From Astropecten irregularis (Eukaryota; Echinodermata; Asteroidea; Paxillosida; Astropectinidae), in the NCBI GenBank assembly GCA_963971285.1, contig OZ020244.1, positions 32,612,001 through 32,676,000 of the forward strand: a stretch of DNA of 64,000 bases, read 5' to 3'. The translations under genes and the position numbers were made by a program. Positions 12,001 to 20,454 of the stretch are shown piece by piece (within the stretch, counting starts at the first letter, position 1; each line of letters opens with the position of its first letter). Under the pieces are notes generated by a model that was given only the letters and a program-made list of their open reading frames with translations, made no database searches and had not been told where the DNA came from.

Positions 12001-14126
12001 AGGAGCGTCTCCACTCATTTGCATCAGCAGCCTTTTATCGCCAACTGCTGGGATGGTTTCAAATTCTTGGTCTGGGCAGGTTTCCCTCAAATACTGACTC
12101 AATGGAGAATTCTGTGAATGTGATGTGTACAAACAACTGGATTATTAAAAATTAGTCAAGTGCTGGGCGAAATTGTATCATTTTATATCCGGTAAACTGA
12201 TTGCAAAAATAAATCAGGTTAACAGTTACGTAATCACCTTCATTGATCATGCATGCTCAGTGTAGAAGAATAGGGCCTGATGAATAAAAGCATGTATGGT
12301 ATTGACAGAGGGTATTTACATGACCACAATGGGAATATGTAGTCTATTAGACTACTATTAAAGCGTATTTGACATGACGATATTTCAGGCACCGGAAAAA
12401 GTCAACAGCAGGACAACTCGACTTGAGACAAGTCGACTGAAAAAAAAACTTGACACCGAGACAGCTCCACTGCAAAGACAACTCGACTCCGAGACAAACT
12501 TACTCCATCTCTCCCGACATCGATAGGATCGATGCCTGGCGTGCGCGATTTTATATCTGAAATAACTAAATAGGTGACAACAAAAATTGTATTTCTGGAA
12601 GCAAAAATAAGTGACACTGCGGCATTCTGCATGCAAAACCCTGGAATAATTATTCTGGGTGTATTTTTTTTATTTCTCCCTTTAAAATTTTTATTTTATT
12701 TCAGGTTAAAGATTCCGCTCAGACGTAGACCGGCGAAACGTGCCCTCCTAACTTTGAGCATTTTATAGGACTATAATATTTCCGGTTGACTTGTCTCCGA
12801 GTCGTGCTGTCTTTGCGGTCGAGCTGTCTTGAGTCGAGTTGTCTTTGCGGTTGACTTGTCTCTGAGACGAGTTGTCTTTGCAGTTGAGCTGTCTCAGAGT
12901 TGAGTTGTCTTTGCAGTTGAGCTGTCTCAGAGTTGAGTTGTCTTTATTTGCAGTTGAGCTGCCTCAGAGTTGAGTTGTCTTTGCAGTTGAGCTGTCTCAG
13001 AGTTGAGTTGTCTTTATTTGCAGTTGAGCTGCCTCAGAGTTGAGTTGTCTTTGCAGTTGAGCTGTCTCAGAGTTGAGTTGTCTTTATTTGCAGTTGAGCT
13101 GCCTCAGAGTTGAGTTGTCTTTATTTGCAGTTGAGCTGCCTCAGAGTTGAGTTGTCTTTATTTGCAGTTGAGCTGCCTCAGAGTTGAGTTGTCTTTGCGG
13201 TTGAGCTGTCTCAGAGTTGAGTTGTCTTTGCAGTTGAGCTGCCTCAGAGTTGAGTTGTCTTTGCCGTTGAGCTGTCTCTGAGTTGAGTTGTCTTTGCAGT
13301 TGAGCTGTCTCAGAGTTGAGTTGTCTTTGCAGTTGAGCTGTCTCAAAGTTGAGTTGTCTTTGCAGTTGAGCTGCCTCAGAGTTGAGTTGTCTTTGCAGTT
13401 GAGCTGCCTCAGAGTTGAGTTGTCTTTGCAATTCAGCTGTCTCAGAGTCGAGTTGTCTTTGCGGCTGACCTGTCTTGAGTTGAGATGTCTTTGTGGTCAA
13501 GCTGTCTCGGAGTTGAGTTGTCTTTGCGGTTGAGCTGTCTCTGAGTCGAGTTGTCTTTGCGGTTGAGCTGTCTTAGAGTCGAGTTGTCTTTGTGGACGAG
13601 CTGTCTTGGAGTTGAGTTGTCTTTGCGGTTGACTTGTCTCTGAGTCGAGTTGTCTTTGCGGTTGAGCTGTCTTGAGTTGAGTTGTCTTTGCGGTTGACTT
13701 GTCTCTGAGTTGAGTTGTCTTTGCGGCTGACTTGTCTCGGAGTTGAGTTGTCTTTGCCTTTTGCAATTGAGCTGTTTCGGAGTTGAATTGTCTTTGCGGT
13801 GAAGCTGTCTTGAGTCCAGTTGTCTTTACGGTCAACTTGTCTGACATTCTTTATCGATATCGCCATTTTGTTCTAAATCCATGACCAAGTTTTAATTTTA
13901 CGTCTTTACCAGTTTACAATACTTGGGTAAGGGGCCTAGGCCTAACGTTAGGCCTAGGCCTAGGCCCTAACAGTTAGGCCTACTCAATTTTCCTCAAATT
14001 TACAGTCCTGCAATACAAGTAAACAACTTCATTTTTATTCTAAGACTAAGATAAGCCAAGCAGCAGCCCATACATACATGTACATACCTCAAGAAGGACC
14101 TCCTCGTCATAAGTTTCCTCAGCCAT
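1..14126 (-). CDS. VEZT: Vezatin (adherens-junction transmembrane protein), 5' part of gene, exons 1-11 plus a possible exon 12
   Basis: Vezatin is a two-pass membrane protein of adherens junctions that binds myosin VIIa. Coding exons on the minus strand are 14088-14126, 11968-12111, 10588-10650, 10043-10212, 8725-9033, 7470-7701, 6504-6578, 4323-4419, 3055-3286, 2292-2479 and 1575-1693, about 556 codons in all. Every junction has GT/AG and matching phase. Family signatures as I remember them from human vezatin are an N-terminus ending DEEVLLE then NSPLSQYL (human DEEVVFENSPLYQYL), two hydrophobic segments near residues 140-160 and 165-190, IQEVEVISRGF near residue 240 (human IQETEVISRGF), SEFIRRL, and AVRSLRLHLEATLN. 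Human vezatin is about 780 residues, so the acidic C-terminal third lies upstream of base 1. The nearest upstream gene, TMA7, is divergent. Several introns carry MITEs and two carry minisatellites. Confidence 0.93.
27..1574. other. VEZT intron with MITE-like repeats, no gene seen
   Basis: No convincing exon. Two TIR-flanked palindromic repeats with ends reading gggccgatttcat are present (918-1036 and about 1289-1553). Open frames at 530-941 on both strands look like chance or repeat-derived frames. Confidence 0.5.
918..1036. repeat. Short palindromic MITE, GGGGCCGATTTCATAAA ends
   Basis: The left end ggggccgatttcataaag is inverted at the right (ttttatgaaatcggcccc). Internal copies of gcgacgcgtcgca and tgcgacgcgtcgta give a full hairpin of about 119 bp. 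It is related in its ends to the commoner GGGGCCAATTTCATAGAGC family in this window. Confidence 0.75.
1575..1693 (-). CDS. VEZT: VEZT coding exon 11
   Basis: Acceptor tttcctgtag, donor gtacggtg, 119 bp, phase 1 to 0. It encodes a polar, acidic linker (GLREQKPDSDSAD...) ending LPLRNEIEFDDQ, equivalent to the human PIPEEQELEAYVDD area. Similarity is weaker here, so support rests mainly on phase and splice sites. Confidence 0.7.
2292..2479 (-). CDS. VEZT: VEZT coding exon 10
   Basis: Acceptor aaaatcacag, donor gtaagaat, 188 bp, phase 2 to 1. It starts RVISVEESLEAS (human EVIILEDELEK) and contains LQEAVSSLEKMN (human WEEAISQVDKLL), a predicted coiled helix. Confidence 0.87.
2585..2990. repeat. 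AAAGGTAGTATCATACTTTGG-family MITE (decayed)
   Basis: It begins ccttaaaggttataccacactttgg, with internal gaaatgcag and tttttgagaaaacagtg blocks shared with better copies at 8047 and 28800. The right end near 2950 keeps accaaagtatgga. Confidence 0.6.
3055..3286 (-). CDS. VEZT: VEZT coding exon 9
   Basis: Acceptor tggaggacag, donor gtacacct, 232 bp, phase 1 to 2. SSLVKLQRSYDCHR and SSAVRSLRLHLEATLN match the human CLEELKRSYEFYR and HTAVRSLQLHLKALLN segments. The acceptor was chosen among nearby AGs because only it fits the phase. Confidence 0.88.
3372..3664. repeat. AAAGGTAGTATCATACTTTGG-family MITE (inverted, decayed)
   Basis: Starts tttaaaggtagtatgaccatactttgg and ends near acaaaaaccacagtattat...tctttaaa. 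The inner sequence is in reverse order relative to the 8047 copy. It lies in the intron between VEZT exons 8 and 9. Confidence 0.6.
4323..4419 (-). CDS. VEZT: VEZT coding exon 8
   Basis: Acceptor cgttgtag, donor gtaatcgg, 97 bp, phase 0 to 1. It encodes AMNSLFLEQRSEFIRRLILS, which parallels human LWVAQSSEFFRRLALLLS. Confidence 0.87.
4537..4671. repeat. Hairpin MITE with GGGCCTGTTTGTTTC termini
   Basis: gggcctgtttgtttc at the left is inverted as gaaacaaacaggcccc at the right. The interior repeats ggatccggatccca in both orientations. It is about 135 bp long, in the intron between VEZT exons 7 and 8. No clear target duplication was seen. Confidence 0.75.
6504..6578 (-). CDS. VEZT: VEZT coding exon 7
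   Basis: Acceptor acaatgttag, donor gtgagaac, 25 codons, phase 0 to 0. The acidic start (VDDGEDASQDSLSE) then FSLAALK matches the human EEEAHNFTDGFSLPALK stretch. Confidence 0.88.
6731..6865. repeat. Repeat with the caccatgtaa / ctcgacgtttcgaac signature
   Basis: Contains gtttgcggtgacaccatgtaatctc and tatctcgacgtttcgaacagtgtgctctgttcgtc. A fold-back relative lies at 39165-39325, and related elements lie at 28241-28475 and 35775-35970. Confidence 0.6.
7470..7701 (-). CDS. VEZT: VEZT coding exon 6
   Basis: Acceptor after ttggtttaag, donor gtaaatta, 232 bp, phase 2 to 0. It encodes HALRQACFCAARAQF and VSDVDHISNYLAVI, aligning with human GLRKAVYRTLRANF and SESDNVTNYICVV. Confidence 0.9.
8047..8408. 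repeat. MITE, TTAAAGGTAGTATCATACTT terminal repeats (well-preserved copy)
   Basis: About 362 bp. The left TIR ttaaaggtagtatcatactt is repeated inverted at the right (accaaagtatgatactacctttaa). The centre holds the palindrome gatcttttaaaagatc. The flanking TTAA could be the target duplication of a piggyBac-like or similar TTAA-targeting family, but this is inference. It lies in a VEZT intron. Confidence 0.85.
8725..9033 (-). CDS. VEZT: VEZT coding exon 5 (membrane segments)
   Basis: Acceptor catgtttgcag, donor gtgagtct, 309 bp, phase 2 to 2. It carries two hydrophobic helices separated by a short GQSAGINCSS turn, then a basic amphipathic stretch ending in the vezatin signature IQEVEVISRGF. 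The acceptor lies about 70 bp from a 69-bp minisatellite. Confidence 0.93.
9105..9945 (-). repeat. 69-bp minisatellite in a VEZT intron, coding-like
   Basis: About a dozen tandem units of roughly 69 bp (some 66 or 63) share gagctcaactgtctg, gacgaaacc and ttaggcacgcaacgaaca. Because 69 is 23 codons, the minus strand stays open for long stretches and reads a repeating ARQTVELVFVACL unit. There is no start context, splice evidence or known family, so the frame is probably a by-product of unit length. Confidence 0.9.
10043..10212 (-). CDS. VEZT: VEZT coding exon 4
   Basis: Acceptor gtccttgcag, donor gtaaggag, 170 bp, phase 0 to 2. It encodes NAQFLPQYSSQALHSQLLLD and ends in a hydrophobic run (HLVWVCGRFL) leading into the membrane region of exon 5. 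Confidence 0.82.
10588..10650 (-). CDS. VEZT: VEZT coding exon 3
   Basis: Acceptor ctttctgcag, donor gtaagtg, 21 codons (EVVLRCLEWLFPP...IEDV), phase 0 to 0. It corresponds to the human VAETIKSWIFF region. Confidence 0.8.
10911..11333. repeat. MITE with ATGCAGCTGTCARTTGTAAG termini
   Basis: atgcagctgtcaattgtaag at the left is inverted at the right (cttacaactgacagctgcat). The TIR runs on for about 40 bp to the cccctggg/cccggggg stretch. The interior repeats gacgcacc and tgacgga blocks. It is about 423 bp, in the intron between VEZT exons 2 and 3. Confidence 0.85.
11470..11770 (-). mobile_element. tRNA-derived SINE
   Basis: On the minus strand the head reads GGGCTGGATAGCTCAGTTGG (A-box region) then GGTTCAAATCC (B box), followed by the tail region with cagtttcccttgtggtta. 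Related copies lie at about 20455, 45055 and 45390. No cloverleaf-competent acceptor stem was evident, so a SINE is preferred over a tRNA gene. Confidence 0.8.
11968..12111 (-). CDS. VEZT: VEZT coding exon 2
   Basis: Acceptor cattcacag, donor gtaaaaag, 48 codons, phase 0 to 0. It begins NSPLSQYLRETCPDQEFE, which parallels the human NSPLYQYL...FE stretch, and ends QLRVVK. Confidence 0.88.
12405..12510. repeat. Small inverted copy of the 33-bp VEZT-intron minisatellite
   Basis: gacaactcgacttgagacaa and gagacagctccactgcaaag are reverse complements of the unit in the large array at 12785-13850. The two arrays are therefore arranged head to head around about 275 bp of unrelated sequence. Confidence 0.75.
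12785..13850. repeat. 33-bp minisatellite (37-bp variants) in VEZT intron 1
   Basis: About thirty units of the type ttgagttgtctttgcagttg + agctgtctcagag, some with an extra 4 bp (tttatttgcag). The 33-bp units (11 codons) keep frames open on both strands, for example a minus-strand QRQLNSETAQL repeat. The array lies between VEZT exons 1 and 2. Nothing supports it as protein coding. Confidence 0.95.
14088..14126 (-). CDS. VEZT: VEZT coding exon 1
   Basis: Thirteen codons, MAEETYDEEVLLE, followed by the donor gtatgta. ATG has a purine at -3 and G at +4. The short acidic start matches the human vezatin N-terminus. It ends in phase 0. Confidence 0.85.
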
Positions 14127-14308
14127 ACCGATACAATCTCTTGAACTAACACAAGTTAGGCCTACAAGAAAGTACAACAATTGAGTTCAGTGCCATCCAT
14201 AATGTAATGCAATGGCACATGGTTTACTTTTACATTTTGACAGTGATTGTTATTTCCCACGTTATCAACAGCGCCCTCATACGTCAAGAGTTATCGATGG
14301 TATGCCTA

Positions 14309-14447
14309 GATGATAAATCACACTGGTTAGAGTACACTTATGAATATGTATTACGTCGTCGACCCCATAGATAACGTAATGAATGGAAGCCCATAGTTCT
14401 ATAACTGACGTAATAGATCAATTGTACTCTAAGTAGTGTGATACAAG
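14309..14447. repeat. Short MITE, ATCACACT...TTAGAGTACA termini
   Basis: aaatcacactggttagagtaca at the left is inverted as tgtactctaagtagtgtgat at the right, with tacgtcgtc/gacgtaat inside. It is about 139 bp and lies roughly 200 bp upstream of the VEZT start codon. Confidence 0.7.
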
Positions 14448-15051
14448 GCCTACATGTTGTGAATCACTCACCGATCTCTTTGTACACGAGTTGTTCCCGC
14501 GGTTAACGTAAGGGATCGCGCCTTTCTCAAGTTTACTCCACATTTCACAAATACGGTATGTAAATTATAATAAAAAAGAGAAGTGTGTCGTTCAGATAAA
14601 TGTTGATCAAACCAATCAAAAGTCATAAAAAGTAGGCCTACTTAGTACTTTGAACATGTTGAATGGTAGGCTTGAGCTGCATGCATCATGCATGCATGCA
14701 GTATGGCAAGGATCTGTGGATGGTGTGCACTACGCCGTGATGGCAGTGCCATTGGCACCGTGTACAACTATACAACAAGTGTACATAGGCCGACACGGGC
14801 AAGCAGTTCAGTGCGTGCATACAACATTAGTATTTTATTCCTCCATTGTTTTACACAGCTCAGTGCTGTACAACCAGACAACGTACTATCTGACTATTCT
14901 GTCGGTCCGCAACACGTCACTTTGTGTATCAAACTAAGTACAATGTAATTGTACACTCCAGTGCATTGTGCTATGCGTGCTTGTTTTCACTCACAGCTAC
15001 ATTGTCAAGCATTGTTCAGTGACCAAAAAAGACAGGATGTTCAGCATTCCA

Positions 15052-17022
15052 TTAGTGTAGTTAACACCACCCATATTATTTTCAGTATTTATTTGGGTAA
15101 TAAACTGTTTTGTTTTCACTGAAATATTGCCGAAATAAGTTCATTTTAGGGTTTTCAGGACCCATGAATAAATTTGCTTTAAGTAACGAATCTCATTGTG
15201 GAACAGAAGAAGGTAAATAAATGGGCAATTCCACGATAAAGTGGACATGACCATCAAATTTTCAAACTTGTCAGATCTTAATGGTTTTGGTATCAAATTA
15301 ATGCTAAAAGACTGAATTTTTCAAAAATAATCATTGCATTCAAAAATAACATAATTAACATGTCTAAATATGCAAATGAAATCAGCATACTAAAATTTCA
15401 ATTAAATATTAAAAAATACATTGAAGTTAAATGGATGTAGCAAGAGTAATTAAAAATGGAAGTGCAAACTTTCAATTTATTTTCAGAGTTTTAGGGTTGA
15501 CTGTCATAATAAATTGATCAAAAGTTCAATAATTTCAATTTGTAATGCTTCAGTGAATATTTAATTTATTGTAATTACTTGTCACGGTGTTACAGTAAAA
15601 ACGAATCTTTTTGATATTATATGAAAAGTACAAACACAGAAGGAATGACTTTGATTGTCCAAATCATGACCACAAATAAGTACCATGTACAAGTACTGAA
15701 ATAATGATCAGTCATTTTGTTAATTAATTAAAAAGTGTTAAAAACCTGTCACGGTGTTACAGTAACTGTAACACCGTGACTGTAACACAGTGACTTGCAT
15801 TGCAATAACACAGAAAATGAATGGAAATGACTTTTGTTGGAGTGACCATGTGTTGGAGGCTTGATGTTTTAAGAATTGTTTTACAATAGACAGAAGGGCC
15901 AAGCCAAAGGCATTTAAAATGGTACTAATACAGTCAATAATACAAGTAACTTCAAAATATCAACTGTATACTGGCACCAGTGTAAGACAATGGAGGGCAG
16001 AGTGGGGTGGAGGGGTGCTCAGGTGAAGGAAAAGAGGGGGAGAAATAAAAATGGAAAAAAAAAACATATTAAGATAACAACCAGACAGAAACAAGTGTCA
16101 ACCCTGAGTTTTCCAAACCTATTGCATCTGACAAAGAAAAGGGGGGGGGGGGCCCCTGCAATGCACTACAGTCCAAGAATGCAAATTTTTTACCCATCTT
16201 TACAAACATATTTTATCATTTGTAATGCTGACAAGTGGGAAAGCAGGGAAAACGTGGGAAAATCACCCCTAAAAACAACTTGGAGGAAATAATATCTTGA
16301 AACCTCATGAAATGTACAGTATTCCTGAATATCATGTGTAAATGTATGGAAGTGTCACGGTGTTACGGTGTATAGTTTCACTTATCTTATTGTTTTTGTT
16401 AATCTGTTATGATTTTGTATAATGTTTTGTTTGATCTTGAAGTGTAAGACTATGATGTTGAACACTCATTATAAATGGTTGCTACATACCACCCACAGGA
16501 GAAATATTATGAGTTGCAAGTATGACAAAAAGATTCTCCATATGTTTAGTACATGCAATTCAGAAGTCACGGCGTTACAGTCACGGTGTTACAGTACATA
16601 TATTCATAATCTATGTCATAATTGTCCAGTCAATATTTTTTTTTTTTCGATTGTACTTGATTATTATTACTTAGTCTCAGCTACATCCAATTAACATAAC
16701 CTCTTTTCAAAATGTTCTTTAACTTCACAGAGTTTGTTTAGTAAACAAAGTGTGAAAAAATGCATGTCCATTTTGCGTCACGGTGTTACGGTACTAATTA
16801 ATCATTCATAACTTATTAATTATTATGACGTTTCATTAATTCTTTCCTTTTTAAAGTTTCCTGTGCTGATAGTAATAGATACACAGTGAAAGTTTGTTCT
16901 CTAGGCTTACATTTAGTTTGCTATTTACATTTGAAGAGTGAAAATATACTCCAAAGTGTCACGGTGTTATCGTGGAATTGCCCAAATACTGAAATTAATA
17001 TGGGTGGCGTAAACTACACTAA
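15052..17022. mobile_element. Outer MITE (about 0.2 kb) interrupted by a second element
   Basis: TIRs of about 40 bp: left ttagtgtagttaacaccacc continuing to ttcagtattta; the right end is its inverse with a few mismatches (tgggtggcgtaaactacact). Without the insert at 15223-16983 the unit is about 0.2 kb. A related copy without the insert lies at about 60270-60447. Confidence 0.8.
15223..16983. mobile_element. Nested DNA element with GGGCAATTCCACGATAA TIRs and 4-bp target duplication
   Basis: The left end gggcaattccacgataa and right end ttatcgtggaattgccc are a perfect 17-bp inverted repeat. aaat directly flanks both ends. The related sequence at 60401-60410 (aaataaatac) has a single uninterrupted junction. 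The interior (about 1.7 kb, AT-rich) has no transposase frame but repeated gtcacggtgttac motifs. It is a non-autonomous DNA transposon of unrecognised superfamily. Confidence 0.88.
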
Positions 17023-17044
17023 CCCCGGATGTTCGACCGAGAGA

Positions 17045-17090
17045 ATATATATTAGACTGTTGTGTTCTCAGGTTTTGCTCTTTTTTTCCG
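17045..17090 (+). promoter_or_regulatory. TMA7: Candidate TMA7 core promoter: TATA-like box and pyrimidine-tract start
   Basis: atatatat (17045-17052) lies about 30 bp before ctctttttttcc (17078-17089), a C-plus-pyrimidine tract like the 5' TOP starts of translation-machinery genes. The start codon is about 120 bp further on. The assignment is inferred from spacing only. Confidence 0.4.
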
Positions 17091-17198
17091 ATTATTTAGG
17101 ATAGGTCTACTGCCTGAGTGATAGTGACTCAGTACACATTTAGTAGATTGGAAGTTTGCTCAGCCCTCGGGTCAACGACTGAATTCACCTGTTACACC

Positions 17199-17214
17199 AT
17201 GTCTGGAAGGCAAG
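17199..17214 (+). CDS. TMA7: TMA7 exon 1 (coding part)
   Basis: ATG TCT GGA AGG CAA G, then donor gttagta; phase 1. It encodes MSGRQ. Confidence 0.93.
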
Positions 17215-20209
17215 GTTAGTATTTATAGTAATTCATGACACCGTAATCAACTGCCTGATCATTGTTATCGTGTCTCACTCTCAGACTTGGTTATGACGCC
17301 GTAGGCCAATTTGTTGAAACTTAAAAGGTTTCTGGAAGAATTCCACTGTCGACCATCACTTGTACAGGTGTTGTAGTTATACACAACAAAATTCCACTGA
17401 TGACCATCACTTGTACAGGTGTTGTAGTTGTACATAAAAGAATTCCACTGATGACCATTACAGAAAAAGGATTATATCCTCTACTTGAGTTAAAATACAA
17501 GTCATGATAAACTTCAATCTCAGGTGTATAACACCGGTGTAACATACTCTGTACATATCTAAAAGTGAGTTTCATAGGGTTTTGACCTACACAATTATAC
17601 ACTTTGAATGCAGCGGCTGCCATTTTTCTCAAAATGCCCTCTGTCGGCTCCATAGGTGAAAAGATTTCCACTGACAGCCATTGCCCTGGATTACAGAAAA
17701 TGCCTTCTGTTGGTTCCATAGGTTTGTGCATAAGTGAAGGCTGTCAGTGGAATTCTTCCCGGAGGCCAGGATACTTCACTGAATATGCCAATGATCATTT
17801 GCCCAGCAAGCTGCACCATCAAATGTGTTTTATCATAGAATAATAACCAGTTTGCTAAGGCAAGACTAAAATCAGAATATGCAATTTATTTATAAGACCA
17901 AATGATTTCTTTACAGGAGGAAAGAAGAAACCTTTGAAGAAGGGCAAGAAGGAACAGAAAGAGGAGGATGAGGTTAGTTCAGTCAAGCAAGGCTACCTGA
18001 ACCACGATAGTCTCTTAGAACCATTTTAAAAGCAATTAATATTGACTCCAAGCTTTAATTTAACCCTTACCCTCCTCAATCCTCCAAAATCCTTCTGGTA
18101 GTTTGGAGGATTTCGGAGGATTCAGGATATAATGTCATTTTCAAGTGAGGACCACTTGAGGAGTTGCAAGGATTCAGGATAAATGCATTTTTTGAGGTAT
18201 GGCCACCGAAGGATTTTGAAGGATTCAGGATTCAGGTACCTCTCATTTTGAGTATAAGTGAGATCACTGGAGGATTATGGAGGATTCAGGAAGAACGCAG
18301 TTTTTAAAGTGTGACCATTGGAGGATTATGGAGGATTCAGGATGGTACTCAGTAAATTGCCCCTAGGGGGTTAGGGTTAAAGCTTTAAATCCTACCAACT
18401 ATTCATGCCAAATACCAGCTAAGAAGCAGCCAAGCATTGGCAGCCTGTACCTTAAAGGTATAATACATGATTGGTAAAATTCACATAACAGCACTCGCAC
18501 TATCTAATCCACTATACATGTACACAAAATAATAAACCTGTGAAAATTTGAGCTCAATCGGACATCTGAGTCACAAGAAAACAGCGAAAACCCGACTCCA
18601 TTTTTCGTTTTAAAACATAAATAATGGTTTTGATCATACCCTGAGATCAATACTGTTTTCGGACTAATTTCTGGATAAATACAGCATTTCAGGCGAAAAT
18701 ATGTCAATGGTATGTTTCTACCAGCACCATCTTCATATCTTATAAGTTATACGTAAATCTGTGAACATTTCTGTTTGGGATGTTACAAATCCTGTTCTGT
18801 ACCTTCAATTGGTAAATTTGTAAGTGCAACCCCCCCCCCCCCCCCCAAAAAAAACCCAAAAGACCAGTATTAAGCAGTACATGTATTATACTTCATAAAT
18901 TAATCATGCATCTTTATGCTGGGCAAACCTCGTTTTTGTCAGGAACGTCACAAATGTGAACGGAATAATATTGATAATAGTACTGAATTTATAATCCTGA
19001 CACATCTGTCCAAAGACATTCGTAGCACACAGACAAACAACAATTAACAATCAACCAAAAAGACAATTATGAATAATTGCATATTAAGATCATGCTGACA
19101 ATATGGCTTCTACAACTTTGTTTTTTCAAAACCCACTACTGGTATACCAGCACAAAAATAATATCAATAGAATAAAAATGATGCCATCACTTCAGTATTA
19201 ATGAGATAGACTTCATATAAAAGCTGCAATTTCTACCTGGATTATTTGGGTATTATTATTATTATGATTTTCGATATCAATTTCTTTTATGATGCAAACT
19301 CTAATTTTTGGCCAGGAATGCATTTTCCGGCAATTTTCGTTATGGGTCTTTTTACACCATTAATGCAACTTGCTATTTATACCACAGCAGTTTATTCACA
19401 ATGTGCTTCTTGTTGTATCATTTTACTATCATCACAGGATGACGCTCAGTTTAAACAGAAGCAGAAAGAAGACAAGAAGAAGATGGAGGAGGCTCGAGCA
19501 AAGGCTGGCCAGAAGGGACCTATGAGTGAGTCAATTGCATTTGAACCACACACCTGCCTTTTCCACAGTGATGCTTCTTAGAGTGCTAAAACATTATTTT
19601 GCCTTAATAACAAGACTTAAATTTAACCCTTTTTAAAAAGCTTCCTGTAAGGAAAAAGGTGATTAAATCACAGGATTCTATTGGAAGTTGAGGAAGTACT
19701 GGGTTTTGAATTCCAACAAGATGCCAAAACTAGGGACAAAATGTGTCCTTCTCCTTCTCGCTATAACCAGTGTGTGTCTGTTATACTTGGTAGAAAGCCA
19801 ATTTAACTGATGAATCTAGGGTCCTTTTCCAAACCTCGGCTCCGACTCAGGCTCCGACTCAGGCTCCGACTCAGGCTCTGGCTCCATTTGTTGTATCCAT
19901 CTTAAAATAACAGGTATCAAAATAGAGGCTTTTGGCTGGAGTTCGGAAGTGGATTCTCTGGTTTGAAAAGGAAAACATAGCTTGCAGCTTCAATGAATTA
20001 CCACAATCTATATTTTCAGCATATGGATGACAGAGCCGGAGCCTGAGTCCAGCTTTGAAAAAGGGCCTAGGACTTGGGTTGGCTGCAGTCTCTCTCCCTT
20101 CAGGTCTGTTGAGTTCAAACTTTGCCCTGCTTGGCAGCTCATCGACTTCAATTCTTTATTATTATTTTTTTCAGGTCAAGGCGGCATCAAGAAATCGGGC
20201 AAGAAATGA
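17199..20209 (+). CDS. TMA7: Translation machinery-associated protein 7, complete gene (4 exons)
   Basis: TMA7 is a tiny, very basic, conserved eukaryotic protein that associates with ribosomes. Coding exons 17199-17214, 17917-17972, 19438-19525 and 20175-20209 total 195 bp: 64 codons plus stop, the same length as human TMA7. The protein starts MSGRQGGKKKPLKK, has the central FKQKQKEDKKKMEEARAKA coiled region and ends GGIKKSGKK, all near-identical to the human protein as I remember it. All introns are GT/AG with consistent phases (1, 0, 1). Intron 1 contains a repeat also found at 59.4 kb. Intron 3 contains a GGCTCCGACTCAGGCTCC repeat. Confidence 0.97.
17330..17850. repeat. Dispersed repeat in TMA7 intron 1, related inverted copy at 59.4 kb
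   Basis: gaattccactgatgaccat recurs three times (17340-17460). It is followed by agattgaagtt/aacttcaatct and cctctgtcggctccatagg blocks found in opposite order near 59400-59745. It is a mobile repeat of unrecognised class. Confidence 0.6.
17917..17972 (+). CDS. TMA7: TMA7 exon 2
   Basis: Acceptor ttctttacag, donor gttagttc. Encodes GGKKKPLKKGKKEQKEEDE, the lysine-rich N-terminal half. Confidence 0.95.
18451..18808. repeat. AAAGGTA...ACATGATTGG MITE (related to the AAAGGTAGTATC family)
   Basis: Left end cttaaaggtataatacatgattgg, right end caaatcctgttctgtacctt. The interior shares tatttatccagaaatt-type and agctcaatcggacatctgag blocks with copies near 1825, 4745, 27493 and 58650. It lies in TMA7 intron 2. 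Confidence 0.65.
19438..19525 (+). CDS. TMA7: TMA7 exon 3
   Basis: Acceptor ctatcatcacag, donor gtgagtc. Encodes DDAQFKQKQKEDKKKMEEAR and continues to QKGPM; ends phase 1. Confidence 0.95.
19830..20070. repeat. GGCTCCGGCTCAGG-ended MITE in TMA7 intron 3
   Basis: The left end ccttttccaaacctcggctc, with gactcaggctcc repeated, is inverted at the right (gagccggagcctgagtcc...aaagggcct). Same family as elements near 7080, 21410, 32993, 38440 and 47970. Confidence 0.7.
20175..20209 (+). CDS. TMA7: TMA7 exon 4 (terminal)
   Basis: Acceptor attttttttcag. Encodes SQGGIKKSGKK and the TGA stop, the invariant C-terminus of the family. Confidence 0.96.
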
Positions 20210-20454
20210 CATCTGGGTGATACCTGCCCCCCGGCTGATCATCATGAAGGAGACATCACATTGAAAATCAGGACACTTCTACTGTTTGTTATACTTCACA
20301 TAAGAACTGCAATGGGAATATGCAGCACTATGTGAGCCACTCTGCAATATCAAACCATGTACACTGTATGTAATCACAGCTCTACTACGTTAAGGCTTCC
20401 CCCGATGCTTCATCAAGTGGACATTCTTCCAAGGAGGGTTTCGGAGCACGTGAT

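Larger units (their letters stand above)
14127..17198. other. VEZT-TMA7 divergent intergenic region
   Basis: Three kilobases between two start codons that face away from each other. Contents are a TIR repeat (14309-14447), a TGCATGCA-rich stretch near 14680, the nested DNA elements 15052-17022 and 15223-16983, and a candidate TMA7 core promoter (17045-17090). No additional gene was recognised. Confidence 0.7.

Noticed and set aside
13141-13866. QRQLNSETAQL and related repeat proteins on both strands
   Set aside because: Both strands are open at once across a 33-bp minisatellite, the pattern expected from repeat periodicity rather than coding selection.
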